Program-made: the position numbers and the translations under genes | Shown here: piece after piece, positions 1-8,389 of the stretch | How the letters are laid out: every line of letters starts with the position of its first letter | Numbering within the stretch: position 1 is the first letter of the stretch | The notes under the pieces: generated by a model | Database searches by the model: none | What the model was told of the DNA's origin: nothing | Seen by the model: the letters and a program-made list of their open reading frames with translations, nothing else | Source: Mycobacterium nebraskense | GTDB lineage: Bacteria > Actinomycetota > Actinomycetes > Mycobacteriales > Mycobacteriaceae | Length of the DNA stretch: 64,000 bases | Assembly: GCF_002102255.1 (NCBI RefSeq) | Contig: NZ_LQPH01000161.1 | Coordinates: 1 to 64,000, forward strand | Direction of reading: 5' to 3'

Positions 1-1
1 C

Positions 2-76
2 TACCTGCTGCCCCGGCAAGATGACCCGCAGTCGGCGACCACCGACCGGTTCCCGGCGGCCTCACCGCACTACTAA
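2..76 (+). CDS. C-terminal tail of an unidentified gene cut by the window edge
   Basis: An open frame enters the window at base 2 and stops at TAA 74-76, giving about 24 residues that end in ASPHY. There is too little to recognise a family. It is kept only because the frame is open to the window edge. It could equally be non-coding. Confidence 0.25.
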   Translation, partial: YLLPRQDDPQSATTDRFPAASPHY

Positions 77-115
77 GGCATTGCTGAGGTGCATGCAGTC
101 CCGACCGCGGCGGGA

Positions 116-280
116 CTAGGGCGGGGTTAGCTCCAGTTCCAGACCGACATTTCCCCGGGGAAGGTAGTTGTTGCACACGTGGGTGGACTTGGCGACAACG
201 CCCTTGTTGTTGCAGAAGATCTTCATGTGATTGGGCCACGCGAACCAAAGCGGATCGCCGTAGACAGCCTCGGAGAACAC
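116..280 (-). pseudogene. Remnant of a small, possibly secreted protein
   Basis: The minus strand reads as about 54 residues from a possible GTG (278-280) to TAG (116-118). It includes two short Cys-Asn-Asn motifs (FCNNK, VCNNY) and ends in LELELTPP. This looks like the tail of a small Cys-containing exported protein. A stop codon lies a few codons upstream of the GTG, and no ATG, signal peptide or ribosome-binding site is visible, so I call it a decayed fragment. Bases 281-528 around it show nothing else I can support. Confidence 0.3.
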
Positions 281-528
281 GCGAGTTTTGCAACATCCAA
301 CGCACCTTTCTCAATAGCGCCCGACGGTCGCTAAGACATCGACCTAAACGCCTACTTTCTGCTGCACCCCGCACCAGAAGACGCTTCGGCGACATAGGCC
401 CGCTGGTGACGTTGGCGGTTGGTCTATAGGGAAACCATCAAAGACCTCACCGTCGAGCATGAAGTCCTGAAGTCTTGGAGGACAAAGTGAAGCGGCTGCT
501 GCGGAAAGAGGGGTTTGCGGACGGTGGC

Positions 529-1170
529 CTACGATGCGGGCTCATCGGCCTTGCGGCGGTGCGCGGCGAGGAAGTCATCGACGATGCGCTCACAGTCTTG
601 ACGATCGATGGCACGCAGCCCGGTGAGTCGGGCAAACGCCACTGGCCCGACGAGTTGACACAGGATGAGCTCCGGGTCGAAATCGTCGAGGTCGGCGCGG
701 GCTTCGGGGCTTTGCAACAGGGCATCGAATGGCTGGCGATACTGGTCGATGATCCGTGTGCGCAGCGCGTGCCGGTCGTGGGTTTCCTGGGTGCCGTTTG
801 GTGTGCGGCCAAGCGCGACCCAGGCCAGGGTGGTGACGTGCAGCGGTGCCTCCTGGAACAGCGTGGCCTGTCGGCTCAACAGTTCGATGAGTTGGTCGCG
901 CAACGATCCCGTCTCCGGTGCAGGGTGGACCTGCGGCAGCAGCCTTTCAAATGTGGCGGCAAGCAGTTGAGTGGAGCTGCTGAAGTGGCGATACAGGGTC
1001 GTGCGCGCGACTTTGGAGGCTTTGGTGACCGCGTCGATGGTGACGGCTTCGATGCCGCCGGCGCTCAGGAGTTTGGTGGCCGCATCCAATAGCCGGGTTC
1101 GTGAGCGCAACAGGCGCGGGTCGACGTCATCATCGTCGTCGACCGGGAATTCCAGGGTGTCGCGCTCCAT
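529..1170 (-). CDS. TetR-family transcriptional regulator (213 aa), divergent from the mmpL operon
   Basis: The N-terminal half carries a TetR helix-turn-helix: after a short acidic leader (a run of Asp) comes a helix with LLDAATKLL, then AVTIDAVTKASKV and the recognition segment ARTTLYRHF at roughly residues 50-60. The remainder is the usual variable ligand-binding domain, and the length is typical for the family. It is transcribed away from the mmpL/hydrolase pair. A near-perfect 25-bp palindrome sits about 80 bp upstream of its start, in the shared intergenic region, so autoregulation and control of the transporter are likely (inference). The ATG at 1170 has only a weak ribosome-binding site. 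The ligand cannot be read from sequence. Confidence 0.85.
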   Translation of the reverse strand: MERDTLEFPVDDDDDVDPRLLRSRTRLLDAATKLLSAGGIEAVTIDAVTKASKVARTTLYRHFSSSTQLLAATFERLLPQVHPAPETGSLRDQLIELLSRQATLFQEAPLHVTTLAWVALGRTPNGTQETHDRHALRTRIIDQYRQPFDALLQSPEARADLDDFDPELILCQLVGPVAFARLTGLRAIDRQDCERIVDDFLAAHRRKADEPAS

Positions 1171-1249
1171 GTAGTCACCGTAAACCTCGCGCGTAGCTGG
1201 CCGGCACCGAATCGCGGCTGCATCGGTCGATTGATTCGACCCCTAGACG

Positions 1250-1274
1250 GCTACGCTACTACTAGTAGCGTAGC
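1250..1274. promoter_or_regulatory. Probable TetR operator: 25-bp palindrome
   Basis: The two 12-bp arms (GCTACGCTACTA and its exact complement) flank a single central base. It lies between the divergent tetR (start 1170) and the plus-strand genes. A close relative of the same 25-bp pattern occurs at 7565-7589 in front of another tetR, which supports a shared or paralogous binding site. Confidence 0.65.
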
Positions 1275-1325
1275 GATACCACTAGTACACTTGTCTGTAG
1301 GGGTCTGTGGGGCGAAGGAGGACGC

Positions 1326-1469
1326 ATGATCGGGCAGCGGGTCGGACGATCCCTGGTTGAGCAGCTTCAGGGCGCGGCCACCACAGGCCGGTTCGTGTGG
1401 CGGACGAACGAACTCTGCCGGCGGGCGCGAGGGGGAATCGCACAGACGGGCGGGGCTGGTCGGCGATGA
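1326..1469 (+). CDS. Short ORF (47 aa) behind a strong ribosome-binding site; probably a truncated gene start
   Basis: ATG at 1326 follows an excellent Shine-Dalgarno sequence (GAAGGAGG) at the usual spacing and lies about 50 bp downstream of the TetR palindrome. It is therefore positioned as the first gene of the repressor-controlled transcript. The product starts MIGQRVGRSLVEQL, becomes Arg/Gly-rich and stops at 1469. I do not recognise it. The strong initiation site with such a short, low-complexity product suggests the surviving 5' end of a longer frameshifted gene, although a genuine small protein is possible. Confidence 0.35.
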   Translation: MIGQRVGRSLVEQLQGAATTGRFVWRTNELCRRARGGIAQTGGAGRR

Positions 1470-1917
1470 ATGTGCCGCTTGGGCTAACCAAGACGCATGT
1501 GTGGGCGCGGGGGGTTCGCGATTTCAGGCTGGTCCGCCGCGGTATCACTCGGCGCCTACACCGACAGCCGCCGGTTGATGACCGCGGCCGCGTTCGTCCC
1601 CGTCACTACCCTCCTCGCTCCTGCTCCTACTTGGACGACGAGTTGATGAACCGGGAAATGTATGACCACGTGCGCGACGAGCCGATCAGGTTGATCTCCC
1701 GGCTGGGATTTCGCCTGCGCCGTTCATGAAGCGGTCACTGTTTCGGGGTCGGTGCATCGTCATTGTCAAACCGCCTGTGCGCAAAGGGATCACGTGTCGC
1801 TGTACCGGACATGCTGGACCGTCGACGGCGCGTTGGTCACCGCCTGAAGCGGCTGGTTGCGCGGCGGCGATCAGAGAGCTTCGGACACCGGTGGCGGTTT
1901 CGCCGGGCAGGTAGAAG
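1470..1917. other. Non-coding or degenerate stretch upstream of mmpL
   Basis: About 450 bp with short open frames in several phases and no frame carrying a recognisable domain or start signal. It may hold the broken remainder of the ORF that begins at 1326. I see no RNA gene or terminator in it. Confidence 0.4.
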
Positions 1918-1943
1918 GGTACTGGTAGTACTGTTGCGATACC
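1918..1943. promoter_or_regulatory. Inverted repeat upstream of mmpL, possible second TetR site
   Basis: Bases 1919-1931 form a perfect GTACT-GGT-AGTAC hairpin inside a longer imperfect repeat bounded by GGTA and TACC. It ends about 30 bp before the mmpL start. Its TAGTAC/GCGATACC elements resemble sequence beside the 1250-1274 palindrome, so binding of the same TetR is plausible. Confidence 0.45.
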
Positions 1944-1974
1944 GTTGATTTCTTTCGAAGTAGCGGGGCGGGGG

Positions 1975-4900
1975 ATGGCAGACAACGGGTGGGTCTCTTC
2001 GGGCGTGGCGACCTTGAGTCGCCCTGTTCGGGAGCGACTTCAAAAGGTTGCGGCCGGTGAGGGCGCGTACAGCGATCGGCTAGCGCGCTTGGCGGGTTTC
2101 AGTATCCGACATAAGGTGCTGATCATCGGCATGTGGGTGGTGAGCGCCGCTGCCCTGGCGGTGCTGTTCCCGCAGCTGGAAACCGTTGTTAGACAGCAGT
2201 CAGTGAATCTCATACCGCGCGATGCGCCATCGCTTCAGACGGTAGACCGCATGGGCGCGGCCTTCGGCGAGCAGGGATCCAAGACGACGATATTTGTCGC
2301 GATGGAGGATCCGGCGGGCCTGACTGCGCCGGTGCGCGGACGCTACAACGCGATGATTTCCCGGTTGCGTGCCGATTCGGAGCATGTGCGCTTGGTTCAA
2401 GACTTGTTGGCCGACCCAGTCACCGCAAGCCAGGCAGTCAGCCAAGACGGCAAAGCCTGGTATGTGCCGGTGGGAGTGGCCGGAACGCTGGGCGATCTCA
2501 AAGCTGCCGAATCGGTCCAGGCGGTCCGCACGATCGCCGCCCAGGCATTCAGCGGCTCACCCACCGATGTTCGCGTCACCGGGCCCCCGGCCACCTTCCG
2601 CGATCAAATCGCTTCGGCCGAAGAGGATTTGGTTGTCATCTCGGTCGCGACGGCAGGCCTGATCGCGATGATTTTGCTGGTCGTGTATCGGTCGGTGTTT
2701 ACCGCGTTGCTGCCGCTGCTGGTCATCGGTGTGAGCCTGGCGGTGGGGCGCGGAGTGCTATCAGCGTTGGGTGAATCGGGCATGCCGGTGTCGCAGTTCA
2801 CCATCGCCTTCATGACGGTGATCTTGCTGGGTGCTGGCACCGATTATTCGGTGTTCTTGATCAGTCGATATCACGAGCAGCGACGCCAAAACGTCCCGCC
2901 GGATCTGTCGGTGATCAACGCGACCGCCACCATCGGGCGCGTGATTTTGGCTTCGGCCGCCACCGTGGCGTTTGCGTTTCTGGCCATGGTGTTCGCGAAG
3001 TTGAGCGTGTTCGCCGCGTTGGGTCCCGCGTGCGCAATCGCCGTCTTTGTCGGATTTGCGGCCACGGTGACTTTATTTCCCCCGGTGTTGGCGCTGGCGG
3101 CCAAACGCGGCATCGGTGAACCCAAGGCCGACCGCACACGCCGCTACTGGAACTGGATCGCCGTGGCCGTGGTGCGTCGACCCGTTCCACTGCTGGTCGC
3201 CAGTCTGGCCCTGGTGCTAGGCCTGGCGGCCGTCGCGCTGACTATGCACATCAGCTACGACGATCGCCAAGGACAGCCGGCGACCACCGCCAGCAATGAG
3301 GGGTATCACCTGCTGGACCGCCACTTTCGCAAGGACGTCATCATCACCGAATTCATGCTGGTTGAATCGCCCACTGATATGCGCACCAGCAAGGCCCTGG
3401 CCGACCTGGATGAAATGGCGTCTCGGGTCTCGCAACTGCCTGGTGTCACCAAGGTCTCCGGTGTCACCCGGCCCACGGGCGCACGCCTGGACCAGGCTCA
3501 ACTGTCGTGGCAAAACGGCCAGATCGGTAACAAGATGGCCGGCGCGGTCGCCAAGGGAGACGCCCATAAGGATGACCTGGCCAAACTCACCCACGGCGCC
3601 GACCAACTCGCCGGCGGTCTCGCGCAACTGGACACCACCTTGCGCACCGCGTTGACACCGTTGACCGGGATCCTCACCCAGGCCCAATCCAGTGGATCCC
3701 AAGTCCAGCGGTTCCGTCCGCTGCTACAGCAGCTTTCGGCTACCGCCCCGGCCGTCGACCAAGCCATCCGAACCGGTCCGGGACTGCGCCAGCAAGCCGA
3801 CCAAGCCCAAAACGCAATCGCCGCCATCGACCCGCTCGTTGCTGCGCTCAACACCTCCCCATGGTGTGCGACCACACCGGAATGCGCCCAACTCCGCGAC
3901 CAGGTGCAGATCCTGGTGACCCTGCGCCATACCGGCTTCTTCAACCAGCTCGCCAACCTCGGCGACCTTTACCAGCCCGGCAGCGACACCGCGGCCGGCA
4001 CCGTGGCCGACGTCCAAAACGCAATCACGTCGCTGGACAAGGCTTTCGGAGCACTCGGCGACCCCGCCGACCTGGCCGGCAACATCCGCCGCCTCCAAAG
4101 CGGCATCAGCCAACTCGCCTCCGGCGCACAGGCCCTCGCCACCGGCGTGCACACCCTGGCCGACAGCAACATCGAAATGCTGTCGGGCATGAGCCAAATC
4201 GCCACCCAACTGCAGAATTCCGCACGAACCACCGCCGGCTCAGACAACGCCAGCGGCTTCTACCTTCCCACCAATGCCTTCGAGAACCGCCAATTCGCCG
4301 ACGTCGCAAAGCACTTCCTGTCACCTGATGGCAAGACCGCGCGTTTCGCCATCGAATCCAGTTACGACCCCTACAGCAGCGACGCGATGAACCTCGCCCA
4401 CAAAATCACCGAGATCGCCGATGCCGCACGACCCAACACCTCGCTGGCCAACGCCACGGTGTCGATGGCCGGATTCCCCGCCGTCAACTCCGACATCCAA
4501 CGCCTGCTCGCCGCCGACTTTCATCAGCTGGCCTTTGCGACCCTCGTCATCGTCGGCCTCATCTTGGTCGTATTGCTGCGCGCCCTGGTCGCCCCGCTCT
4601 ACCTGTTGGGTACCGTCGTGCTCAACTACGGCGCCGCGCTCGGACTGGGAACCCTCGTCTTTCAATATGGCCTCGGCAAGGAAATCGCCTGGCCCGTACC
4701 GCTTCTAGCGTTCATCATCCTGGTGGCCGTCGGCGCCGACTACAACATGCTGCTCATCTCGCGACTACGCGAAGAATCGACCCACAACATTCGCGTCGGC
4801 GTCCTGCGAACCGTCGCAAACACCGGCTCAGTCATCACTTCGGCCGGGCTCATCTTCGCCGCCAGCATGTTCGGCCTGATCGTCGGCTCCATCGCGATCA

Positions 4901-5061
4901 TGATCCAAGCCGGATTCATCATTGGCTGCGGCCTACTTCTGGATACCTTCGTCGTTCGCACCCTCACCGTTCCCGCGATCGCCACACTGCTGCGCGAAGC
5001 GAGCTGGTGGCCGCAACGGAAACCCCTGACTCACAACGGCCGACCACATCGGACCACATGA
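1975..5061 (+). CDS. mmpL: MmpL-family RND transporter (1,028 aa)
   Basis: Proton-driven membrane exporter of the mycobacterial MmpL (RND superfamily) type, which moves lipids, siderophores or drugs across the inner membrane. The first membrane helix follows RHKVLIIG near residue 45. A large periplasmic loop, a helix bundle and a second loop of coiled-coil-like Gln/Ala repeats follow. The two RND signature helices are present: GAGTDYSVFLISR at about residue 285 and GADYNMLLISR at about residue 920, with the Asp-Tyr pairs expected for proton relay. The length fits the family. I chose ATG 1975 because it follows GGGGCGGGGG; an upstream in-frame TTG at 1945 has no such signal. It overlaps the hydrolase by ATGA and is probably controlled by the divergent TetR. 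No mmpS is present. Confidence 0.92.
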   Translation: MADNGWVSSGVATLSRPVRERLQKVAAGEGAYSDRLARLAGFSIRHKVLIIGMWVVSAAALAVLFPQLETVVRQQSVNLIPRDAPSLQTVDRMGAAFGEQGSKTTIFVAMEDPAGLTAPVRGRYNAMISRLRADSEHVRLVQDLLADPVTASQAVSQDGKAWYVPVGVAGTLGDLKAAESVQAVRTIAAQAFSGSPTDVRVTGPPATFRDQIASAEEDLVVISVATAGLIAMILLVVYRSVFTALLPLLVIGVSLAVGRGVLSALGESGMPVSQFTIAFMTVILLGAGTDYSVFLISRYHEQRRQNVPPDLSVINATATIGRVILASAATVAFAFLAMVFAKLSVFAALGPACAIAVFVGFAATVTLFPPVLALAAKRGIGEPKADRTRRYWNWIAVAVVRRPVPLLVASLALVLGLAAVALTMHISYDDRQGQPATTASNEGYHLLDRHFRKDVIITEFMLVESPTDMRTSKALADLDEMASRVSQLPGVTKVSGVTRPTGARLDQAQLSWQNGQIGNKMAGAVAKGDAHKDDLAKLTHGADQLAGGLAQLDTTLRTALTPLTGILTQAQSSGSQVQRFRPLLQQLSATAPAVDQAIRTGPGLRQQADQAQNAIAAIDPLVAALNTSPWCATTPECAQLRDQVQILVTLRHTGFFNQLANLGDLYQPGSDTAAGTVADVQNAITSLDKAFGALGDPADLAGNIRRLQSGISQLASGAQALATGVHTLADSNIEMLSGMSQIATQLQNSARTTAGSDNASGFYLPTNAFENRQFADVAKHFLSPDGKTARFAIESSYDPYSSDAMNLAHKITEIADAARPNTSLANATVSMAGFPAVNSDIQRLLAADFHQLAFATLVIVGLILVVLLRALVAPLYLLGTVVLNYGAALGLGTLVFQYGLGKEIAWPVPLLAFIILVAVGADYNMLLISRLREESTHNIRVGVLRTVANTGSVITSAGLIFAASMFGLIVGSIAIMIQAGFIIGCGLLLDTFVVRTLTVPAIATLLREASWWPQRKPLTHNGRPHRTT

Positions 5062-5954
5062 CAATTAGCCAGGAGCGCATCCGCACCAGCGACGGGATCA
5101 CTCTCGTGGCCGACTGCTACCAGCACGCCGCGACTCGCCCCGTCGTGCTGCTCCTCCATGGCGGCGGTCAGAACCGTCACGCGTGGGCCACCACCGCTCG
5201 TCGACTCCATTCCCACGGCTACACCGTCGTCGCCTACGACACACGAGGTCACGGCGACAGCGACTGGGACCCGATCGGACAATACGACGTCGAACGGTTC
5301 GTATCCGATCTGATCTCGGTACGAGGACACGTCAGCGCCGACAGTCCCCCCGCCGTCGTCGGCGCGTCGCTGGGTGGGCTGATCATCCTCGCTACCCATC
5401 TGCTGGCCCCACCCGACCTCTGGGCAGCCGTTGTCCTGGTCGACATCACCCCGCGGATCGAATTTCATGGAGCCCGTCGCGTCGTGTCATTCATGGCCGC
5501 CCACCCCGACGGATTCGGCTCACTCAATGACGCCGCCGACATCATCGCCGAATACAACCCCCGGCGCGCGCGACCCGAAAATCTCGACGGCCTGCACAAG
5601 GTCCTGCGGCAACGTAGCGACGGACGATGGATCTGGCGCTGGGACCCAGCGTTCATCAGCTCCAACTTCGATGTCCTGCAAGGCAATCTCATGACAGGCA
5701 GCGAGGAGTTCGACGCCATCAGCGGATTTCTCGCCGAAGGAGCACGTCGAATCACGGCCCCAACGCTGTTAGTACGCGGCGCACTGTCAGACGTAGTCTC
5801 CCAGGAAACCGTCAACGAATTCCTCCAGCTCGTCCCGCACGCCGAAACGACGGACGTCACCGGCACCGGTCACATGGTTGCCGGCGACAACAACGACGCG
5901 TTTACCGCCGCGGTCACCGACTTCCTCGACCGCACCACAAGGACCCCGACGTAA
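5058..5954 (+). CDS. Alpha/beta hydrolase (298 aa) coupled to mmpL
   Basis: Serine hydrolase of the alpha/beta-fold superfamily. An HGGG oxyanion motif lies near residue 35, DTRGHGDSD follows, and the nucleophile elbow GASLGG is near residue 105. A candidate catalytic Asp is in GALSDVV, and the final His is in GTGHMV near residue 274, so the triad looks complete. I place the start at ATG 5058, which overlaps the mmpL stop by four bases (translational coupling). Upstream in-frame starts lie inside mmpL. Coexpression suggests it modifies or releases the molecule exported by the MmpL protein, or degrades the inducing compound (inference). The substrate is unknown. Confidence 0.88.
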   Translation: MTISQERIRTSDGITLVADCYQHAATRPVVLLLHGGGQNRHAWATTARRLHSHGYTVVAYDTRGHGDSDWDPIGQYDVERFVSDLISVRGHVSADSPPAVVGASLGGLIILATHLLAPPDLWAAVVLVDITPRIEFHGARRVVSFMAAHPDGFGSLNDAADIIAEYNPRRARPENLDGLHKVLRQRSDGRWIWRWDPAFISSNFDVLQGNLMTGSEEFDAISGFLAEGARRITAPTLLVRGALSDVVSQETVNEFLQLVPHAETTDVTGTGHMVAGDNNDAFTAAVTDFLDRTTRTPT

Positions 5955-6000
5955 GCATCCAGCGAACCTGCACCCGCCCCGGCTGACACGTCGGACACCC

Positions 6001-6016
6001 ATCGAGATGGCTCGAT
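6001..6016. terminator. Small hairpin between convergent genes
   Basis: ATCGAG-ATGG-CTCGAT is a perfect 6-bp-arm inverted repeat lying about 50 bp after the hydrolase stop and before the 3' end of the convergent DUF6188-like gene. No U-tract follows, so it is at best a weak terminator. Confidence 0.35.
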
Positions 6017-6068
6017 CTATCGTTCGCACGCCTTCGGCGCTTGTGCCGTCCTGTCGCCAGGCGCGCGG

Positions 6069-6515
6069 CTACTGATGCGCCATGGCCACTGATTGTGTTG
6101 CGTCTAAGTCATTCTCGTCAACAGGAAGGTCGTGCCGAATCACCCGGACTCGACCCCGCGGCAGACACGCCATGTAGCCGTGGCACTTCCCATAGAGCTC
6201 CCACGAAGTCGCCGCCGCATCCGGGTCGACATCGATGCGGTGGCCGCGGGAGAAACACAGATGCAGCGCACCGTCGTCGTCGCACCAGGCACGCGTGCAG
6301 ATCGCTCCGGCCAGGTCCAACAGTGGCCGCTCCTCGGCCGAAAGATTGATAGGGTCGATCAACACTTCTTCCTCAGGCCAGCCTGCTGCCGGAGGGAGGG
6401 TCAGCCGCATCGGTCGGGAAATCACCAGCTGGTTGTGATCGTCCAGGTCGACTACCAGCCCTTCGTGCAGCGAGACTCGTTGCACGGTGCACTGCTCGAT
6501 CCATTGCGTGTACAT
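6069..6515 (-). CDS. DUF6188-like protein (148 aa)
   Basis: Cytosolic-looking protein without signal peptide or membrane segment. The central pattern (CTRAWCDDDG, a hydrophobic strand LHLCF, then HRIDVDPD, SWELYGK and a Cys-Leu-Pro turn) resembles the actinobacterial DUF6188 family, whose function is not known. I chose ATG 6515, which follows GGGAG at 5 bases, over the upstream in-frame GTG at 6521. Its promoter region contains two strong inverted repeats (6555-6588), and the upstream gene on the same strand is a TetR regulator, so repression by that TetR is likely. The family assignment is from memory of the conserved motif pattern and should be checked. Confidence 0.6.
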   Translation of the reverse strand: MYTQWIEQCTVQRVSLHEGLVVDLDDHNQLVISRPMRLTLPPAAGWPEEEVLIDPINLSAEERPLLDLAGAICTRAWCDDDGALHLCFSRGHRIDVDPDAAATSWELYGKCHGYMACLPRGRVRVIRHDLPVDENDLDATQSVAMAHQ

Positions 6516-6554
6516 AACCACTCCCTTCGACGCACCAGCGAGTCGCCTACCTAT

Positions 6555-6588
6555 GCTACCGCTAGTAGCGCACCGATACTATTAGTAT
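6555..6588. promoter_or_regulatory. Two adjacent inverted repeats, probable TetR operators
   Basis: GCTAC-N5-GTAGC at 6555-6569 and ATACTA-T-TAGTAT at 6576-6588 lie in the 75-bp gap between the end of one tetR (6591) and the start of the DUF6188-like gene (6515). The GCTAC/GTAGC half-sites match those at 1250-1274 and 7565-7589. Confidence 0.55.
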
Positions 6589-6590
6589 TG

Positions 6591-7202
6591 CTATGCGCTC
6601 TTGCTCGCGTTCCACGCAGCAAGAATGCGCTGCAGACCTCGATCAATGCGCTCGCGCGCCTCCGCTGCTGTCGCCCGTCCGACGACGAAAGCCATTAGAT
6701 TGGCCAGCCAGATATCTGCGATGACTCCGGCGATCTGTCGCTCGCAAGCTCCCTGCGTCGGCCCACCAACCGTGCGCGCCAGCATGCTTTCGACGACGTC
6801 GGCGGCGTGTTGCACTGTCAAGGCTTCGTCTGTGCCCGCCATAACGAATGCCCGAACCACGGCCTCGGTGAGCTGCAGGTTTTGCTGCCACTCGTCGTGG
6901 AGCCGCGCTGTCAACGATCCCAGTCCGTCACTCGGGGAAGCGGCGCACGTGCTCCAGTCGCGTTCCTGATTCACCCGCTCGAACTCACGGGCGAGCAGCG
7001 TCACCAGCAGGTCGGTCTTCGACGCGAAATGGTCATACAGTGACCCGACAGTGATGCCAGCTTGCTTGGCCACCGTCTTGAGACGCACGGCCTTGAAACC
7101 GCCCGCCGTTGCGACCGCTCGGGCAGCATCGAGGATTGCGGTGCTGCCCCCGGTACCGGTCTCGGAATCTGGCGCCGCGCGGAACGGTACGTCAACCGAC
7201 AC
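6591..7202 (-). CDS. TetR-family transcriptional regulator (203 aa)
   Basis: The DNA-binding domain starts about 20 residues in: AILDAARAVATAGG, then VRLKTVAKQAGIT followed by VGSLYDHFASKTDLL, a textbook TetR helix-turn-helix. A variable C-terminal domain of normal length follows. The open frame continues upstream to 7511, but that extension is rich in Arg, Ser and Cys and unlike any TetR leader, so I place the start at GTG 7202. No strong ribosome-binding site is evident. It lies on the same strand as, and upstream of, the DUF6188-like gene, and is divergent from a third tetR at 7631. The ligand is unknown. Confidence 0.82.
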   Translation of the reverse strand: MSVDVPFRAAPDSETGTGGSTAILDAARAVATAGGFKAVRLKTVAKQAGITVGSLYDHFASKTDLLVTLLAREFERVNQERDWSTCAASPSDGLGSLTARLHDEWQQNLQLTEAVVRAFVMAGTDEALTVQHAADVVESMLARTVGGPTQGACERQIAGVIADIWLANLMAFVVGRATAAEARERIDRGLQRILAAWNASKSA

Positions 7203-7564
7203 TACGACTTCACTTCGGGGATAGACCTTTCGACGAGGAGGTGGCGGGATGACATTCCTCAAATCCCCCTTCGGGGAAGACGATGTCTTTGCAGACCGTT
7301 GGATATGCGTGCAGCCGCAAGCGCAACTGCAAGAGCCGCGAGTGCGGTAAACGGGGCTAGCACGAGCGTACTGGTGACACAGCCATGAGTGGGTACTGAA
7401 GCTGTGCCGTCCAGACCGCGGTGCGAAACGCGGACCCGATCGGCGGACGCTTCCGGGCGCACTCGGCAGCGAATACTCATGCGGGTAGCCGCAATTCCCC
7501 ACGCAACCCACGGCACCCGACGCTGCGACACCGGCAAGGAAATACCCCCAGTACTTTCGGTTTC

Positions 7565-7589
7565 GCTACGCTACTGTTCGTACCATAGC
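7565..7589. promoter_or_regulatory. 25-bp imperfect palindrome upstream of the third tetR
   Basis: Begins GCTACGCTACT and ends GTACCATAGC, the same length and outer half-sites as the near-perfect palindrome at 1250-1274. It ends about 40 bp before the tetR start at 7631, a position suited to autorepression. Confidence 0.55.
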
Positions 7590-7630
7590 TCATAATGCAG
7601 TTGGAATGTCACATTGACGAAGGTGATGGC

Positions 7631-8230
7631 ATGCCGTCAGCAAACATCCGCTCGTTACGGGACCGACGCCGCGCCGAGTTGATCTCCGAGATCCAGAACA
7701 CCGCACACCAGCTTTTCGCCGAACGCGGATTCGCTGCCGTGACAACCGAGGACATCGCGGCCGCGGCCGGAATCTCGATCAGTACCTACTTCCGCTACGC
7801 ACCCACCAAGGAAGACCTGCTTGTCGCACCCGTCCGGCAAACGGTCGCCGAAATCGTTGCGTCCTACCGCGCCCAGCCGTCCGATGCATCAGCAACCGAA
7901 ACTCTGATGCGTCTGCTTATCGAAACCGCTTGGGACAAAGCAAATCAGAATCTGCAATACTGGCGAGAAGCCATCCGGACCGCCCCCCACCTACTGGGCG
8001 AATCGGCGCTGATCAGCGAGAACGATAACCACCGGCTCATCGAACTGGTCGCTACGCATATGGACGTCGACGCGGTGACCGACATCCGCCCCTCGCTGCT
8101 GGTCCACACGGGTTTGGCCACTGCACAATTCATACTTCGGCGCTGGCTTAGCACGGACACCAAAACGAGTCCACCGCTCCACATTCAACTGGAACAAGCC
8201 TTGAGAATCACACTAGCCGGATTCGACTAA
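7631..8230 (+). CDS. TetR-family transcriptional regulator (199 aa)
   Basis: Starts MPSANIRSLRDRRRAEL. The helix-turn-helix is in AVTTEDIAAAAGIS-ISTYFRYAPTKEDLL, with the FRY variant of the usual YxHF recognition helix end. The rest is a helical ligand domain of normal size. ATG 7631 is preceded by AAGGTGA at suitable spacing; an earlier in-frame ATG at 7595 lacks a good site and would add a short His/Asp leader. Divergent from the tetR at 6591-7202, with a palindrome in its promoter. Confidence 0.85.
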   Translation: MPSANIRSLRDRRRAELISEIQNTAHQLFAERGFAAVTTEDIAAAAGISISTYFRYAPTKEDLLVAPVRQTVAEIVASYRAQPSDASATETLMRLLIETAWDKANQNLQYWREAIRTAPHLLGESALISENDNHRLIELVATHMDVDAVTDIRPSLLVHTGLATAQFILRRWLSTDTKTSPPLHIQLEQALRITLAGFD

Positions 8231-8244
8231 TCGCGGACCGCGAT
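8230..8244. repeat. Perfect palindrome at the tetR 3' end
   Basis: ATCGCGG-A-CCGCGAT overlaps the last base of the tetR stop codon. It could act as a short terminator stem or as a protein-binding site; no U-run follows. The remaining gap to 8389 shows nothing else. Confidence 0.35.
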
Positions 8245-8389
8245 GAACCATCGCGCTCGGCGGCAGCCGCGGCCGTTGCCACGTCCACAGCCCGGAGGAC
8301 CCGGCCGGTAACCCGAAACCCCACACCATATTTGTAACGGCAACCACCGGTGATCAAATGGGCTAACCCTAGTGGGGCAGGCGCAATTG

